Numbered from the stretch's first letter, positions 1-8,562 are shown. The stretch: DNA of 64,000 nt from Neoaquamicrobium microcysteis (GCF_008180155.1 NZ_VSZS01000063.1:1-64000); one strand, 5' to 3'. Numbers and translations: made by a program. Notes: generated from the sequence alone by a model not told the origin.

Positions 1-1
1 A

Positions 2-241
2 ATGAACGATGTGAAGTATCGGATCGTCGAACACGACGGCGGCTGGGCCTATCGGGTGGACGGGACCTATTCCGAGACGTTTCCCAGCCATGACGCGGCC
101 TTCGGCGCGGCCCGGCGTGCGGCCTGCAAGCAGTTGCGGCCGGGCGAGACCACCGGCATCGTCTGGGAGGACGCGACTGGCCACTGGCACGCAGAACTCT
201 CTCGCGCCGGCGACCGGCCCCAGGCACAGGTCATCGGCTGA
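2..241 (+). CDS. DUF2188-like small protein
   Basis: A 79-residue ORF starts at an ATG on the second base of the window, so an upstream extension cannot be excluded. The sequence has the layout of small DUF2188-type proteins: an N-terminal strand (YRIVEHDGGWAYRVDG), an alanine-rich helix with several arginines (HDAAFGAARRAA), then a short strand around the tryptophans WEDATGHWHAEL. No catalytic residues are apparent and no function is known to me. About 150 bp without a gene separate it from the convergent ABC transporter operon. The family assignment is tentative. Confidence 0.55.
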   Translation: MNDVKYRIVEHDGGWAYRVDGTYSETFPSHDAAFGAARRAACKQLRPGETTGIVWEDATGHWHAELSRAGDRPQAQVIG

Positions 242-395
242 CAGGGCTTCTGGAATGCAGTCCGGTTGCCCGCCCAGCGCCACCGGTTGAGGCAGGTAGC
301 GTGCATGCCGAGCGTGAGAATAGCCGCCGGAAGATGCAGATCACAATCATGCATTTATCGGCGCTGGCACGCCGCGCGTGCGCTCGTGAGCTAGG

Positions 396-1238
396 CTACT
401 TGATGCCGGCGCGCATGAAGCTTTGAACGAACTGGCGCTGGAACAGGAGGAACGCGATCAGGAGCGGGGCCGATGTCATGAGGGCGGCGGCGGAGATGAT
501 GCTCCATTGCACGCCCTGGTCAGGCGACGCGAACACCTGCAAGCCGACCGTCAGAGGACGCGTCGATACCGAGTTGGTGATTACCAGCGGCCACAGCAGA
601 TTGTTCCAGTGGTAGCTGACCGAAACCAGCCCATAGGCGACGTATACCGGTCTTGCGAGCGGAACGTAGACCCTCAACAGGACGCCGACCGACCCTGCCC
701 CTTCGACCCGTGCGGCATCGTCCAGTTCCTTCGGCACGGTCAGGAACGCCTGGCGCAACAGGAAGATGCCGAATGCGGATGCCATGTAGGGCAACCCCAT
801 GGCCAGCACGGTGTCGACAAGGCCGAGCCGAACCATGGTGCGGTAGTTTTCCACCAGCAGCACTTCCGGCATCACCATCAGCTGCAGCAATATGAGCATG
901 AAGATGACGGTCTTTCCCTTGAACTCGTAGCGGGCGAAGGCGTAGGCGGCCAGCGTGCAGATGACGAACTGGGCGACCAGGATGACCGAGATGAGCACGA
1001 AGGTGTTGAAGAAATAGCGGGCGAACGGAGCCGCCGACCAAGCGGCAATGAAGTTGTCCAGCGTCAGCGGCGCGAACAGGTCGAACCGTACCTCGTATTC
1101 CGGCGGATGGATCGCCATCCAGACCGCGTAGAGCAGCGGCATGATCCAGAGAAGACCCAGCACATAGCAACCGACGAGTTCTACGAGACGCCAGAAGGAA
1201 GCGCCGCGTTCCTGGTGAGGAAGTGCGATCGTGCTCAT
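396..1238 (-). CDS. Carbohydrate ABC transporter permease (MalG/UgpE type)
   Basis: Second inner-membrane permease of a CUT1-type ABC importer, 280 residues. I see about six hydrophobic segments, starting with LVGCYVLGLLWIMPLLYAVW near residue 20, and an EAA-type coupling loop around VPKELDDAARVEGAGSVGVL that docks on the ATPase. The start MSTIALPHQ is chosen because its ATG overlaps the stop of the upstream permease by four bases (1235-1238), the usual translational coupling. It is the last gene of a leftward operon (ATPase, binding protein, permease, permease). CUT1 systems carry oligosaccharides, polyols or glycerol-3-phosphate; the substrate here is unknown. Confidence 0.92.
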   Translation of the reverse strand: MSTIALPHQERGASFWRLVELVGCYVLGLLWIMPLLYAVWMAIHPPEYEVRFDLFAPLTLDNFIAAWSAAPFARYFFNTFVLISVILVAQFVICTLAAYAFARYEFKGKTVIFMLILLQLMVMPEVLLVENYRTMVRLGLVDTVLAMGLPYMASAFGIFLLRQAFLTVPKELDDAARVEGAGSVGVLLRVYVPLARPVYVAYGLVSVSYHWNNLLWPLVITNSVSTRPLTVGLQVFASPDQGVQWSIISAAALMTSAPLLIAFLLFQRQFVQSFMRAGIK

Positions 1239-2119
1239 TTGTAATGCACCTTGCGGTCCAGGATGCCGAACTGAATGAAGGAGAAGGCGGCGAGTGCGGC
1301 CAGCAGCACCATTGTGAGCGCGGACGCATAGGCAGTATCCCAGAAGCGGAACGCCGTGTTGTAGATGTAGTAGAGAAGCAGCGTGCTGGCGTTGTCGGGC
1401 CCTCCCCTCGTCATGACGATCACGTGGTCGATCAGACGGAAGGAGTTGATCAGCGCGTTGACCAGAACGAAGAGCGTGGTCGGCATCAACAGCGGAAACA
1501 CGATCCGCCGGAAATAGTACCAGCGGCTGGCACCTTCCAGGGCTGCAGCTTCGGCCAGCGACGGGCTGATCTGCTGGAGCGCAGCCAGATAGAAAATCAT
1601 GAAGAAGCCCGCCTCCTTCCAGATGCCGAGCAGCATCAGGGAAGGCAGGGCCGTGTTGGGGCTGCCGAGCCAGTTGGTGGAAGAAAACCCGAAATTGGCA
1701 AGTATCTGGTCGAACAGGCCGTATCCCGGCGTGTAGAAGAACAGCCAGATATTGGCTACCGCGATCATCGGCAGCACCGTCGGAAGGAAGAAGGACATCC
1801 TGAGCAGCGCGCGGCCGCGGATGCTCGAATTGACGATGATAGCCATCAGGAGCGACAGACCGATGGCGAGCGGCACCGTGCCGAGCGCATAGATGGCGTT
1901 GTTCTTGAGCGCGGCCAGAAAGACCGGGTCCGCCAGCATCGACTGGTACTGTTCCACACCGACAAAGCGTGCCGGGCGCGCGCCTCGCGGTGTCGTGTAG
2001 AAGCTGTTGATGAACGTCGTGACAGCCGGAATATGGGTGAATGTCGCCAGCAGGACGGCTGCCGGCAAAAGAAGAAGCCACGGCGTCGCCTGACTTTGGA
2101 GCCTGCTCAATTTGCTCAT
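1235..2119 (-). CDS. Carbohydrate ABC transporter permease (MalF/UgpA type)
   Basis: First permease of the CUT1-type importer, 294 residues with about six transmembrane helices. The first is near residues 13-33 (WLLLLPAAVLLATFTHIPAV). The EAA loop is seen in SPSLAEAAALEGASRWYYF, the sequence that contacts the nucleotide-binding subunit. Its stop codon overlaps the ATG of the second permease. The upstream binding-protein gene ends 69 bp away, so the genes are probably cotranscribed. Length matches UgpA-type subunits, which lack the long MalF periplasmic loop. The exact solute cannot be read from this protein. Confidence 0.92.
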   Translation of the reverse strand: MSKLSRLQSQATPWLLLLPAAVLLATFTHIPAVTTFINSFYTTPRGARPARFVGVEQYQSMLADPVFLAALKNNAIYALGTVPLAIGLSLLMAIIVNSSIRGRALLRMSFFLPTVLPMIAVANIWLFFYTPGYGLFDQILANFGFSSTNWLGSPNTALPSLMLLGIWKEAGFFMIFYLAALQQISPSLAEAAALEGASRWYYFRRIVFPLLMPTTLFVLVNALINSFRLIDHVIVMTRGGPDNASTLLLYYIYNTAFRFWDTAYASALTMVLLAALAAFSFIQFGILDRKVHYK

Positions 2120-2188
2120 AGCTTCATTCCGGCTTGGCGTTCATCCGAATTGGCGGGCCGCGGCTTATGCGCGGCCCGCCTGTCGAAA

Positions 2189-3478
2189 TCAGTTCCGATA
2201 GTTGCGCAGGATGCGCTCGGCTTCGGCCTGTGCATCCGCAAGGGCCTGCGCCGGCGTCTTCGTAGCCGTCAGCGACGCTTCGATAGCATCGTCGATGACA
2301 CGCGCCACACGCTGGTTTTCGTAGGTCGAAAGCTCAGGCACCATGAACGGGATCTGTTCGCGGGGAACGAGCGCTTCGGGGAACTCCTCGACATAGGTCT
2401 TCATCGCGGCGGTCTCCCAGGCATCTTCGCGCGGAGCGATGTAGCCGGTCTTGATGCTCCATTCGGCAGACTGCTCCGCAGAGGTGAGCCACTTGGTGAA
2501 GCGGAATGCGGCCTCCTGCTTTTCAGCGTCCACGCCTTCGAAGATGAAGATGTTGCCCCCGCTGGTGGGTGCCCCACGCTTCTTGTGCTCGGGCAGGATC
2601 TGCACGCCGAACGGGAAAGGTGCGTTGTTCTTGACGTTGGTGAGATTCCCGCTCGTCGTGGTGATCATCGCAGCCTTGCCCTCGAAGAAATCCTTCGGAT
2701 TGGTGGCCCATTCGATGACGCCCGGCTTCATGACCTTGTGCTCGTGGGCGAGCGACACCCAGTATTCCAGCGCTTCCACGACTTCGGGGGAGTCGAAATA
2801 CGTCTGGTCGCCGCTCAATTCGAAGAGCTTTCCTTCGTTCTGGGCAACGTAGCCCTGCAGAAGCCAGTAGGACGTGAGGGACGATGGAACCTGCATTCCC
2901 CATGTCGTGGCATTGCCCGAGGCGTCCCTCTTCGTGAGCTTGCCGGCAAACTCGACCACTTCTTCCCAGTTCTGCGGGCCGACATCGGGGTCAAGGCCCG
3001 CCTCTTCGAACATGTTCTTGTTCCAGAAGAACACGGTCGTACCGCGCTGGAACGGCACGCCCCATGTCTGGTCGGCCGTCTGGCTGTTGCTCATGAATAC
3101 GGGCATGAAGCCTTCGAGCCACGCACGGTCCTCATCGGTTTCCACGAACCGCTCGATGGGTGCCACGGCGCCTTCGTCGACCAGCGTGTACATGTCGACG
3201 GAAAGCATGACCGCCAGTTCGGGCGGCTGCCCCGCACGGAAGGCGGCAAGCGCCTTGCTGATCGTTTCCGAATAGGTGCCCGAATAGATCGGGTTGACCT
3301 TTACGTCCGGGTTCTCGGCCTCGAAGCGCGAGATGAGGTCTTCGACGATCTGGGTGACCGGACCGCCGATTGCGACGGGATAGTAGAAATTGATCTCGAC
3401 CTGCTGCGCCCAGGCGGCACCCGGCATCATCAAAGCGCCGCTAACGGCGAACGCTCGTAACGTACTCATGTAGCTCAT
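2189..3478 (-). CDS. Extracellular solute-binding protein, family 1
   Basis: Periplasmic receptor of the importer, 429 residues. A signal peptide is visible (hydrophobic AVSGALMMPGAAWA, probable cleavage AWA-QQ near residue 24). The mature protein begins with VEINFYYPVAIGGPV and continues with the SRFEAENPDVKVNPIYSGTY segment typical of UgpB/MalE-class proteins. A strong ribosome-binding site (AGGAGG, nine bases before the ATG) supports the start at 3478; a second ATG three codons in is possible. UgpB-like glycerol-phosphate receptors have a similar N-terminal pattern, but ligand specificity cannot be assigned by eye. Confidence 0.92.
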   Translation of the reverse strand: MSYMSTLRAFAVSGALMMPGAAWAQQVEINFYYPVAIGGPVTQIVEDLISRFEAENPDVKVNPIYSGTYSETISKALAAFRAGQPPELAVMLSVDMYTLVDEGAVAPIERFVETDEDRAWLEGFMPVFMSNSQTADQTWGVPFQRGTTVFFWNKNMFEEAGLDPDVGPQNWEEVVEFAGKLTKRDASGNATTWGMQVPSSLTSYWLLQGYVAQNEGKLFELSGDQTYFDSPEVVEALEYWVSLAHEHKVMKPGVIEWATNPKDFFEGKAAMITTTSGNLTNVKNNAPFPFGVQILPEHKKRGAPTSGGNIFIFEGVDAEKQEAAFRFTKWLTSAEQSAEWSIKTGYIAPREDAWETAAMKTYVEEFPEALVPREQIPFMVPELSTYENQRVARVIDDAIEASLTATKTPAQALADAQAEAERILRNYRN

Positions 3479-3566
3479 TGCACTTCTCCTCCTAAGACGC
3501 GCATCGCCAACTATCTGGTCGATGGCTCACAACTCTTGCGGTTGATTCAAGGCGCGAACGCCGATC

Positions 3567-4673
3567 TCACGACACCGAATGCAGTACGCGATTGTCCTCC
3601 GACCTTGCGCCCAGCGCGATCGGCCGGTGATCGACACGCCTCGAGGACTTTTCGTCAAAGACGTGCGCGGCTCCGTCGGCCCAGCTCAGCCAGACCTTCT
3701 CGCCAATCTGATTTCGCAGGACGCCGTCTACGCGAACCATCAGCGTCTGATCGCCGACCCGGCACTCCAGGATGCTGTCGGCGCCATGGTATTCGACGGC
3801 CAGGATTTCTGCTGCGAGCGTACCGGACGCACCGACACGCAGTTCCTCCGGCCTCAAGCCCAGCAAAAGTCCATCGCCGGGCCCCTCGATGAGCGGCGGT
3901 CCGTCCGTTCCACGAACGACAGCCCCACCGGTGCCGTTGGACAGCGCCACGAGGTTCATCGGAGGCGTGCCGATGAACCGCGCGGCGAACGTGGTTGCCG
4001 GCCTCGAATAGAGTTCCGGCGGCATGGCCTTCTGCTCGACGACGCCCCCGCGCATCAGGACGACCTGATCGGCGATGCTCATCGCCTCGATCTGGTCGTG
4101 CGTCACATAGACCATCGTCATGCCCAGACGCTGCTGGATGCTGCGTATTTCCTTGCGCATGTCATGGCGCAGTTGCGCGTCCAGATTGGAAAGCGGCTCG
4201 TCCATAAGACAGACCGGGGCCTCGGCCACTATGGCCCGGCCCAGCGCGACGCGCTGCTGCTGCCCACCCGACAGTTGCGACGGCTTGCGCTGGAGAAGCG
4301 CGCCGAGCCCCAGAAGCTCGGAAGCCTTCTTCAAACGCCTGTTGCGCTCGTCGACCGAAACGCGGCGCACCCGGAGGCCGAATATGATGTTTTCTTCGAC
4401 AGTCAGGTGCGGAAACAGGGCGTACGACTGGAAGACCATCGATATTCCGCGTTGCGCCGGGGGTGCGTGGGTCACATCACGCCCGCCAATCCGGATCGCA
4501 CCGGCACTTGCAGAGTCCAGGCCCGCGATCAGCCGAAGGGTGGTCGATTTTCCGCAACCGGAGGGGCCGAGCAGAACGGTGAGCGTGCCCGGCTTGACCT
4601 CGAAATTGACGTTGTCGACGGCGGCGACAGCGCCCCAACGCTTGCACAGATCAGCGACTTCAATACCGCTCAT
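3567..4673 (-). CDS. ABC transporter ATP-binding protein (MalK/UgpC type)
   Basis: Cytoplasmic ATPase of the importer, 368 residues. It shows Walker A GPSGCGKST, the Q-loop in VFQSYALFPHLTVEEN, signature LSGGQQQR, Walker B VCLMDEPLSNLD and the switch histidine in YVTHDQIEAM. A C-terminal TOBE/regulatory region follows (around LLLGLRPEELRVG), giving the full MalK/UgpC length. The start MSGIEV is chosen because GGAGGAGC lies just upstream; a longer frame would run back over the putative SorC operator. First gene of the leftward operon, divergent from the metallophosphoesterase. Confidence 0.93.
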   Translation of the reverse strand: MSGIEVADLCKRWGAVAAVDNVNFEVKPGTLTVLLGPSGCGKSTTLRLIAGLDSASAGAIRIGGRDVTHAPPAQRGISMVFQSYALFPHLTVEENIIFGLRVRRVSVDERNRRLKKASELLGLGALLQRKPSQLSGGQQQRVALGRAIVAEAPVCLMDEPLSNLDAQLRHDMRKEIRSIQQRLGMTMVYVTHDQIEAMSIADQVVLMRGGVVEQKAMPPELYSRPATTFAARFIGTPPMNLVALSNGTGGAVVRGTDGPPLIEGPGDGLLLGLRPEELRVGASGTLAAEILAVEYHGADSILECRVGDQTLMVRVDGVLRNQIGEKVWLSWADGAAHVFDEKSSRRVDHRPIALGARSEDNRVLHSVS

Positions 4674-4747
4674 AAAAGCTCCTCCGGCAATGGCGCGCCG
4701 CCCTGCGGGGCATACTCGCCTCTTCCCTTGCCATTTCTGAAAGTTAG

Positions 4748-4781
4748 TGAACTTTCTTTTTTTGGTCAATACATTTGTTCA
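4748..4781. promoter_or_regulatory. Putative SorC-family operator 1
   Basis: Inverted half-sites TGAAC (4748-4752) and GTTCA (4777-4781) separated by 24 bases lie in the AT-rich divergent region between the ABC ATPase and the metallophosphoesterase, about 75 bp from each start. The same halves at the same spacing occur in front of surE/sorC at 6620-6653. TGAAC/GTTCA halves resemble those known for SorC/DeoR-type regulators such as B. subtilis DeoR. Assignment to the SorC protein encoded here is an inference. Confidence 0.55.
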
Positions 4782-4854
4782 TTTTTGATTTCCTGCTCTT
4801 GCGCGCCGTCGAAATGGGCCGCTAGATGCGATCTCTGCCATTCTGGAGCGCCCA

Positions 4855-5712
4855 ATGACCTCGTTTCGAATTCTCCATATCTCCGATACGCACCTGTCCC
4901 CCCGTACCAGCCACTTTCGACACAACAACGATGTCATGGCTAAATTGCTGGGCGAAGCGGATCACGATCTCATCATCCACACCGGCGACATCACGCTCGA
5001 TGGCATCCGCTACGAAGAAGACTATACGTTCTGCCAGGAGTTCTTCGCGGGGACCGGAAAGGACATCATGTTCCTTCCCGGCAATCACGACATCGGCGAC
5101 AATCCCCGACTGTCCGAACCGGCCGCAGCCGGCGGAAGCGCCATCAACGCCGAGCGCATCGCGCGATACGAACGCTTCCATGGCGAACACTGGTGGTCGA
5201 CCGATATTCACGGCTGGCGGCTGATCGGAATAAATTCACTGATCGTGGGATCGGGAGAGGCGCGCGAAGCGGAGCAATACGCATGGTTGCGGGAGCAACT
5301 GGCCACGGCCGGCTCCAACCATATCGCGCTCTTCACACATCAGCCGCTCTATGTCGACGAACCTGACCCGATCGACCTCACCTACTGGACCGTCGATCCG
5401 GATGGCCGTGAAAACCTGCGATTCCTCATGGAGGATCCGCGCCTGAGACTGATCGCCTCCGGCCATCTCCATCAGCAGCGATCCCGGCTTTTCGGAGCGG
5501 TGAAGCTCGAGTGGTGCCCCTCGATCGCATTCACCACGCGCGAGGAACTGGTTCCGGAAATGGGCGGCAGGCGCGAGGTCGGCTTCCTTGAGCACGAACT
5601 TCATGCGGACGGCTCGGTCACGACAAGGCATGTCAGCCCCGCTTCCTTCGGCAACGACTATCTCGATGACTGCATCAAGGAAGTCTATCCCGCGATGGGG
5701 CAGGATACGTAA
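4855..5712 (+). CDS. Metallophosphoesterase (class III phosphodiesterase-like)
   Basis: A 285-residue calcineurin-like dimetal phosphoesterase. All signature blocks are present in order: DTH (about 11-13), GDIT (near 46), GNHD (near 80), an FTHQP histidine block (near 162) and GHLH (near 202). Spacing matches the CpdA/GpdQ class of cyclic-nucleotide and glycerophosphodiester phosphodiesterases. There is no signal peptide, so it is cytoplasmic. It is divergent from the ABC importer operon, sharing its control region, and convergent with surE. Context suggests it hydrolyses a phosphodiester taken up by the importer; the substrate is not determined. Confidence 0.88.
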   Translation: MTSFRILHISDTHLSPRTSHFRHNNDVMAKLLGEADHDLIIHTGDITLDGIRYEEDYTFCQEFFAGTGKDIMFLPGNHDIGDNPRLSEPAAAGGSAINAERIARYERFHGEHWWSTDIHGWRLIGINSLIVGSGEAREAEQYAWLREQLATAGSNHIALFTHQPLYVDEPDPIDLTYWTVDPDGRENLRFLMEDPRLRLIASGHLHQQRSRLFGAVKLEWCPSIAFTTREELVPEMGGRREVGFLEHELHADGSVTTRHVSPASFGNDYLDDCIKEVYPAMGQDT

Positions 5713-5717
5713 GCGCG

Positions 5718-5751
5718 AAAAGGCCGGCCGCATCACGCGGTCGGCCTTTTT
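5718..5751. terminator. Bidirectional Rho-independent terminator
   Basis: AAAAGGCCG (5718-5726) pairs with CGGCCTTTT (5742-5750). The stem has A-runs on the left and T-runs on the right and lies between the convergent metallophosphoesterase and surE-like genes, so it can stop transcription from both sides. Confidence 0.85.
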
Positions 5752-5771
5752 GTCTGCGCCGAACCGGGGCC

Positions 5772-6536
5772 TTAAGCCTCCTCCGCCAGAACCTCGCGGG
5801 TTTCGTGGTGAAGGGCTGCGGGGACCGCGGAATGGCCCATCCAGTTGAGGCGGGTTACGCTCGCGACACCTGAATCGATCAGGCTGTTTTCGTCGCCCTG
5901 CGTGCTGCGGTAATTGCGATCGGCCAAGGGCTCGATGTCGGCCCACGACTTGTCCTGGCGATGAATGACGACTTTCGTGGCCACCCGGTCGCGACCGATA
6001 CGGGCCTCGCGCATGGGCGCAGGCAGGTTGCGGGGCAGATTGACACTGAGCCAATGCCCTTCCGTCGCCCATTGCGCCCTTGCCTCCCAGAAAACCCGGA
6101 TGCGCTCGGCCAGCCAGTCGATCCCCGCCTCGGCCATGGGCGCGGCATCACGCGGCATCGAGAAGGCAACGCCCGGTATGCCCCACAATGCCGCTTCACG
6201 CGCCACGGCCATCGTGCCGGAATACGACACGTCCTCGGCCACGTTTCGACCTTCGTTGATTCCAGAAAGGACAAGGTCCGGCCGGACCGCACCGTCGAAG
6301 ACCCAGTGAACGCCGGCTAGAACACAATCCGCGGGGGTTCCGGTGCAGGTGTAGCGCTGGTGGCCCACCTCCTCGACCCTGAACGTGGTGCGCAACGTGA
6401 TCGAATGGCCGTATCCGCTCCTGTTGCCGGTCGGCGCAATCACCCACACGTCGTCGCTGACGAGGCGAGCCGCGGCCTCAAGCGCAGCAAGGCCCGGCGC
6501 ATCGATGCCGTCGTCGTTGGAAATCAAGATCTTCAT
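5772..6536 (-). CDS. surE: SurE-like 5'/3'-nucleotidase (survival protein)
   Basis: A 254-residue SurE-family phosphatase. The N-terminal ILISNDDGIDAPG carries the metal-binding Asp pair, with S-G-x-N-x-G-x-N seen in LVLSGINEGRNVAED and the YSGT block following. SurE proteins remove phosphate from nucleoside monophosphates and short polyphosphates. The start MKILIS is used because it begins exactly at the conserved N-terminus. Rhizobia normally carry another surE beside serS and pcm, so this copy is probably a paralogue devoted to the local import/phosphoesterase module. It is transcribed away from the SorC gene across the second TGAAC/GTTCA dyad. Confidence 0.85.
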   Translation of the reverse strand: MKILISNDDGIDAPGLAALEAAARLVSDDVWVIAPTGNRSGYGHSITLRTTFRVEEVGHQRYTCTGTPADCVLAGVHWVFDGAVRPDLVLSGINEGRNVAEDVSYSGTMAVAREAALWGIPGVAFSMPRDAAPMAEAGIDWLAERIRVFWEARAQWATEGHWLSVNLPRNLPAPMREARIGRDRVATKVVIHRQDKSWADIEPLADRNYRSTQGDENSLIDSGVASVTRLNWMGHSAVPAALHHETREVLAEEA

Positions 6537-6616
6537 ATTGCCTCGCAGAACAGGGGGTTGCGCTGCGTAGGCCGCACCGAGCCTGGCGAACGCTGGATTG
6601 CCGAATGGCATCCATT

Positions 6617-6656
6617 ATATGAACAATTATTCTTCTATCAATAATTTTGTTCATAT
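6617..6656. promoter_or_regulatory. Putative SorC-family operator 2
   Basis: An AT-rich dyad has ATATGAACA (6617-6625) facing TGTTCATAT (6648-6656). The core halves TGAAC at 6620 and GTTCA at 6649 are 29 bp start to start, exactly the distance seen at 4748/4777. The site lies 84 bp before surE and about 145 bp before the sorC-type gene, in their divergent region, as expected for an autoregulated regulator. Confidence 0.6.
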
Positions 6657-6799
6657 TTATCATTTGACCGGATTTCAATCTGTGGTCATGGTCATTTTCG
6701 ATTTGCTCAGCCATGGATGCGCAAGCTACGCATCTCGCACCGGCCGCGCAGTGGGCTGTTGTGGCGGCGCGCCGGGGTTGCATAGTGGGAGATCGACAG

Positions 6800-7792
6800 A
6801 TGGCGCGAACGCCTGAAAGAGCCCGGAAGACCAGGTTTCAGCTCGATCAGAACGAGCTGAAGATCCAGGCGGCGTGGTTGTATTACGTCGAGGGACTGAC
6901 GCAGGAAAAGGTCGCCGAACAGCTCGGCATCAGCCGGATAAAGGCGTTCCGTCTTCTGGCAGCCACCCGCGAGGACGGGACCGTCACCATATCGATCAAC
7001 GCGCAGGCGGCATCGGCGGTAAAACTCCAGCGTGCGCTGGAAAAACATCTCGGGCTGTTCGAGGCCGTCGTCGTCTCGCCGTCGGATCAAAGCGAGCGCA
7101 GCATCGCGGCCGTGGTCGGCCACGCGACGGGAAGGTATCTTTCCGACCAGCTTTCCGACGGGATGTCCATCGGGGTCGGCTGGGGCTCCACGCTGGAAGT
7201 CTGCATGCGATCGCTCACCTGGCGTGAGTTGAACGACATGACGGTCGTATCGCTGCTAGGCGGCCTCACCCATGCATCGGCCCATAATCCTTCGGCGGTT
7301 GCCTGGCGTCTGGCGGATTTCTACCAGACCGAACTTTACCAGATAACGGCTCCTGTTTTCGTCGCCGACAGTCGCTTCGCTCGCGAACTCTGGAAGGAGC
7401 CCGATCTGCAGGAATTGCGCCGTCAGGCCGGAGAGGTCGACATCGCCCTGTTCAGCGTGGGTGACGTCAGCCGCCATGCATCGATCTTCCGCCGCAACAT
7501 CCTTCCGTGGGAGGAAGGCGAGACCCTGCGCGATGCAGGGGCTGCCGGCGACGCGCTTTGCCACTTCGTGGATGCGGACGGCAACATTGTCGACCATCCT
7601 GTCAACGAGCGCGTGATGGCGATCAACCCGAGGGAGTTGCGAAAAGTTCCCAAGGTCATCATATCGTCAGGCGGGCAGCGCAAGGCCCCCGCAATACGCG
7701 CAGGGATAGCCGCAACCAACGCAAAGGTCCTGATAACCGACATCGCCGCAGCAAACGCCCTACTGGACCTGCCGCCCATAGAGGCGCTTTAG
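6800..7792 (+). CDS. SorC/DeoR-type sugar-binding transcriptional regulator
   Basis: A 330-residue SorC-family regulator. The N-terminal helix-turn-helix is visible as AAWLYYVEGLTQEKVAEQLGISRIKAFRLL. The long C-terminal sugar-phosphate-binding domain shows the family pattern GVGWGSTL, the VVSLLGG block and a terminal LITDIAAANALL. The start MARTPE at 6800 is preferred over one at 6713 because GGGA lies nine bases upstream and the length then fits the family. SorC proteins usually respond to a phosphorylated sugar or nucleoside. It probably controls itself, surE, the phosphoesterase and the ABC operon through the two TGAAC/GTTCA dyads. Confidence 0.88.
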   Translation: MARTPERARKTRFQLDQNELKIQAAWLYYVEGLTQEKVAEQLGISRIKAFRLLAATREDGTVTISINAQAASAVKLQRALEKHLGLFEAVVVSPSDQSERSIAAVVGHATGRYLSDQLSDGMSIGVGWGSTLEVCMRSLTWRELNDMTVVSLLGGLTHASAHNPSAVAWRLADFYQTELYQITAPVFVADSRFARELWKEPDLQELRRQAGEVDIALFSVGDVSRHASIFRRNILPWEEGETLRDAGAAGDALCHFVDADGNIVDHPVNERVMAINPRELRKVPKVIISSGGQRKAPAIRAGIAATNAKVLITDIAAANALLDLPPIEAL

Positions 7793-7811
7793 ATTACAGC
7801 CAAAAAAGCAG

Positions 7812-7955
7812 CTATTTCGTACGCCTAATTCGGGCGCGAGATCTGGCTGGCGACGCAATCAGGGCCACTGGCTCCAACTGCCGGCGACGCGCATTTTCTC
7901 GGTACACGCTCCGTCCAAACCAATAGAGAGCGCTTAGAAAAAGTAATCGGAACAT
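7812..7955 (-). CDS. Possible 47-aa small membrane protein
   Basis: A short ORF starting MFRLLFLSALYWFGRSV has an AGAAGGA ribosome-binding site eight bases before its ATG. A single hydrophobic N-terminal helix is followed by a very basic tail (RENARRRQ, RSRARIRRTK). There is no recognised family. The good ribosome-binding site and the helix-plus-basic-tail shape argue for a real gene; the short length and lack of known relatives argue against. It lies in an otherwise gene-poor stretch, 7793-8138. Confidence 0.4.
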   Translation of the reverse strand: MFRLLFLSALYWFGRSVYRENARRRQLEPVALIASPARSRARIRRTK

Positions 7956-8138
7956 CTTGCGGGTCCTTCTGATCGTGGGCTGCACCGAGCAACGAGCGAT
8001 GATTGCCAAGGGTTCCTATCGAACGTGTGAATTCTCGAACCAATAGTCACAGCGAGCACGCACCCAAGATCTGCCGTGGATGGTTGCGGCAGGCTGCCCG
8101 TCTACAAGACACAGAGCGCCCGCTCACGCATCCGCCTC

Positions 8139-8408
8139 TCACTCGTCCGTCCTGGTACTGCCCTCCCGCTTCGGCGGGTTGATGCCGTTGGAGTGGCGCG
8201 TCTGTGCTTCTCGCTCGTCAAGCGGTTCGCTGTTGCCGATGCCTTTAGGCGGCACGTTGGCAGCGGCATCCTGCGAGAAGTCCGGATGGCCATCGTAGGT
8301 AACGTCGCGAGGACGGCGTTGCGCGCTGCTCTCACCCTCTGGCCTTGCAACGGGCCGATTGGTGGCTTGGTCGGTCTGCGATGGGGTTCGTGGCATTGTG
8401 GCCTCCAT
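8139..8408 (-). CDS. Small hydrophilic, probably disordered protein
   Basis: An 89-residue ORF starting MEATMPRTPSQ is rich in Pro, Arg, Glu, Ser, Asn and Gln and lacks any hydrophobic core. A GAGGGAAG sequence lies about a dozen bases upstream of the start at 8408. Such short polar proteins are common beside stress genes in Rhizobiales, and its divergent neighbour is a PRC-barrel protein. No domain or function is recognised. An in-frame extension to 8468 is possible but has no better start signal. Confidence 0.5.
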   Translation of the reverse strand: MEATMPRTPSQTDQATNRPVARPEGESSAQRRPRDVTYDGHPDFSQDAAANVPPKGIGNSEPLDEREAQTRHSNGINPPKREGSTRTDE

Positions 8409-8562
8409 GGACTTGCTACTTCCCTCTCGAACTTCCTCCGAACGCCGGAGTTCCCGGCACGCGATCACGTTTCACGTCTCCGGCATCCTAACCTCTGCAT
8501 AATCCGGAACGCTCGGCGCCCGCTTCCGTTGTCGCTAAGGAAACAATCCAAGGAGATGCGAA

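Noticed and set aside
1223-3460. Long open frame opposite the binding protein and permease genes
   Set aside because: Composition (many Arg, Gln, His) and total overlap with strongly supported genes mark it as a shadow.
7793-8138. tRNA-like sequence near GGTTCCTATCGAAC
   Set aside because: No acceptor or anticodon stem can be drawn around it; no tRNA genes were recognised anywhere in the window.
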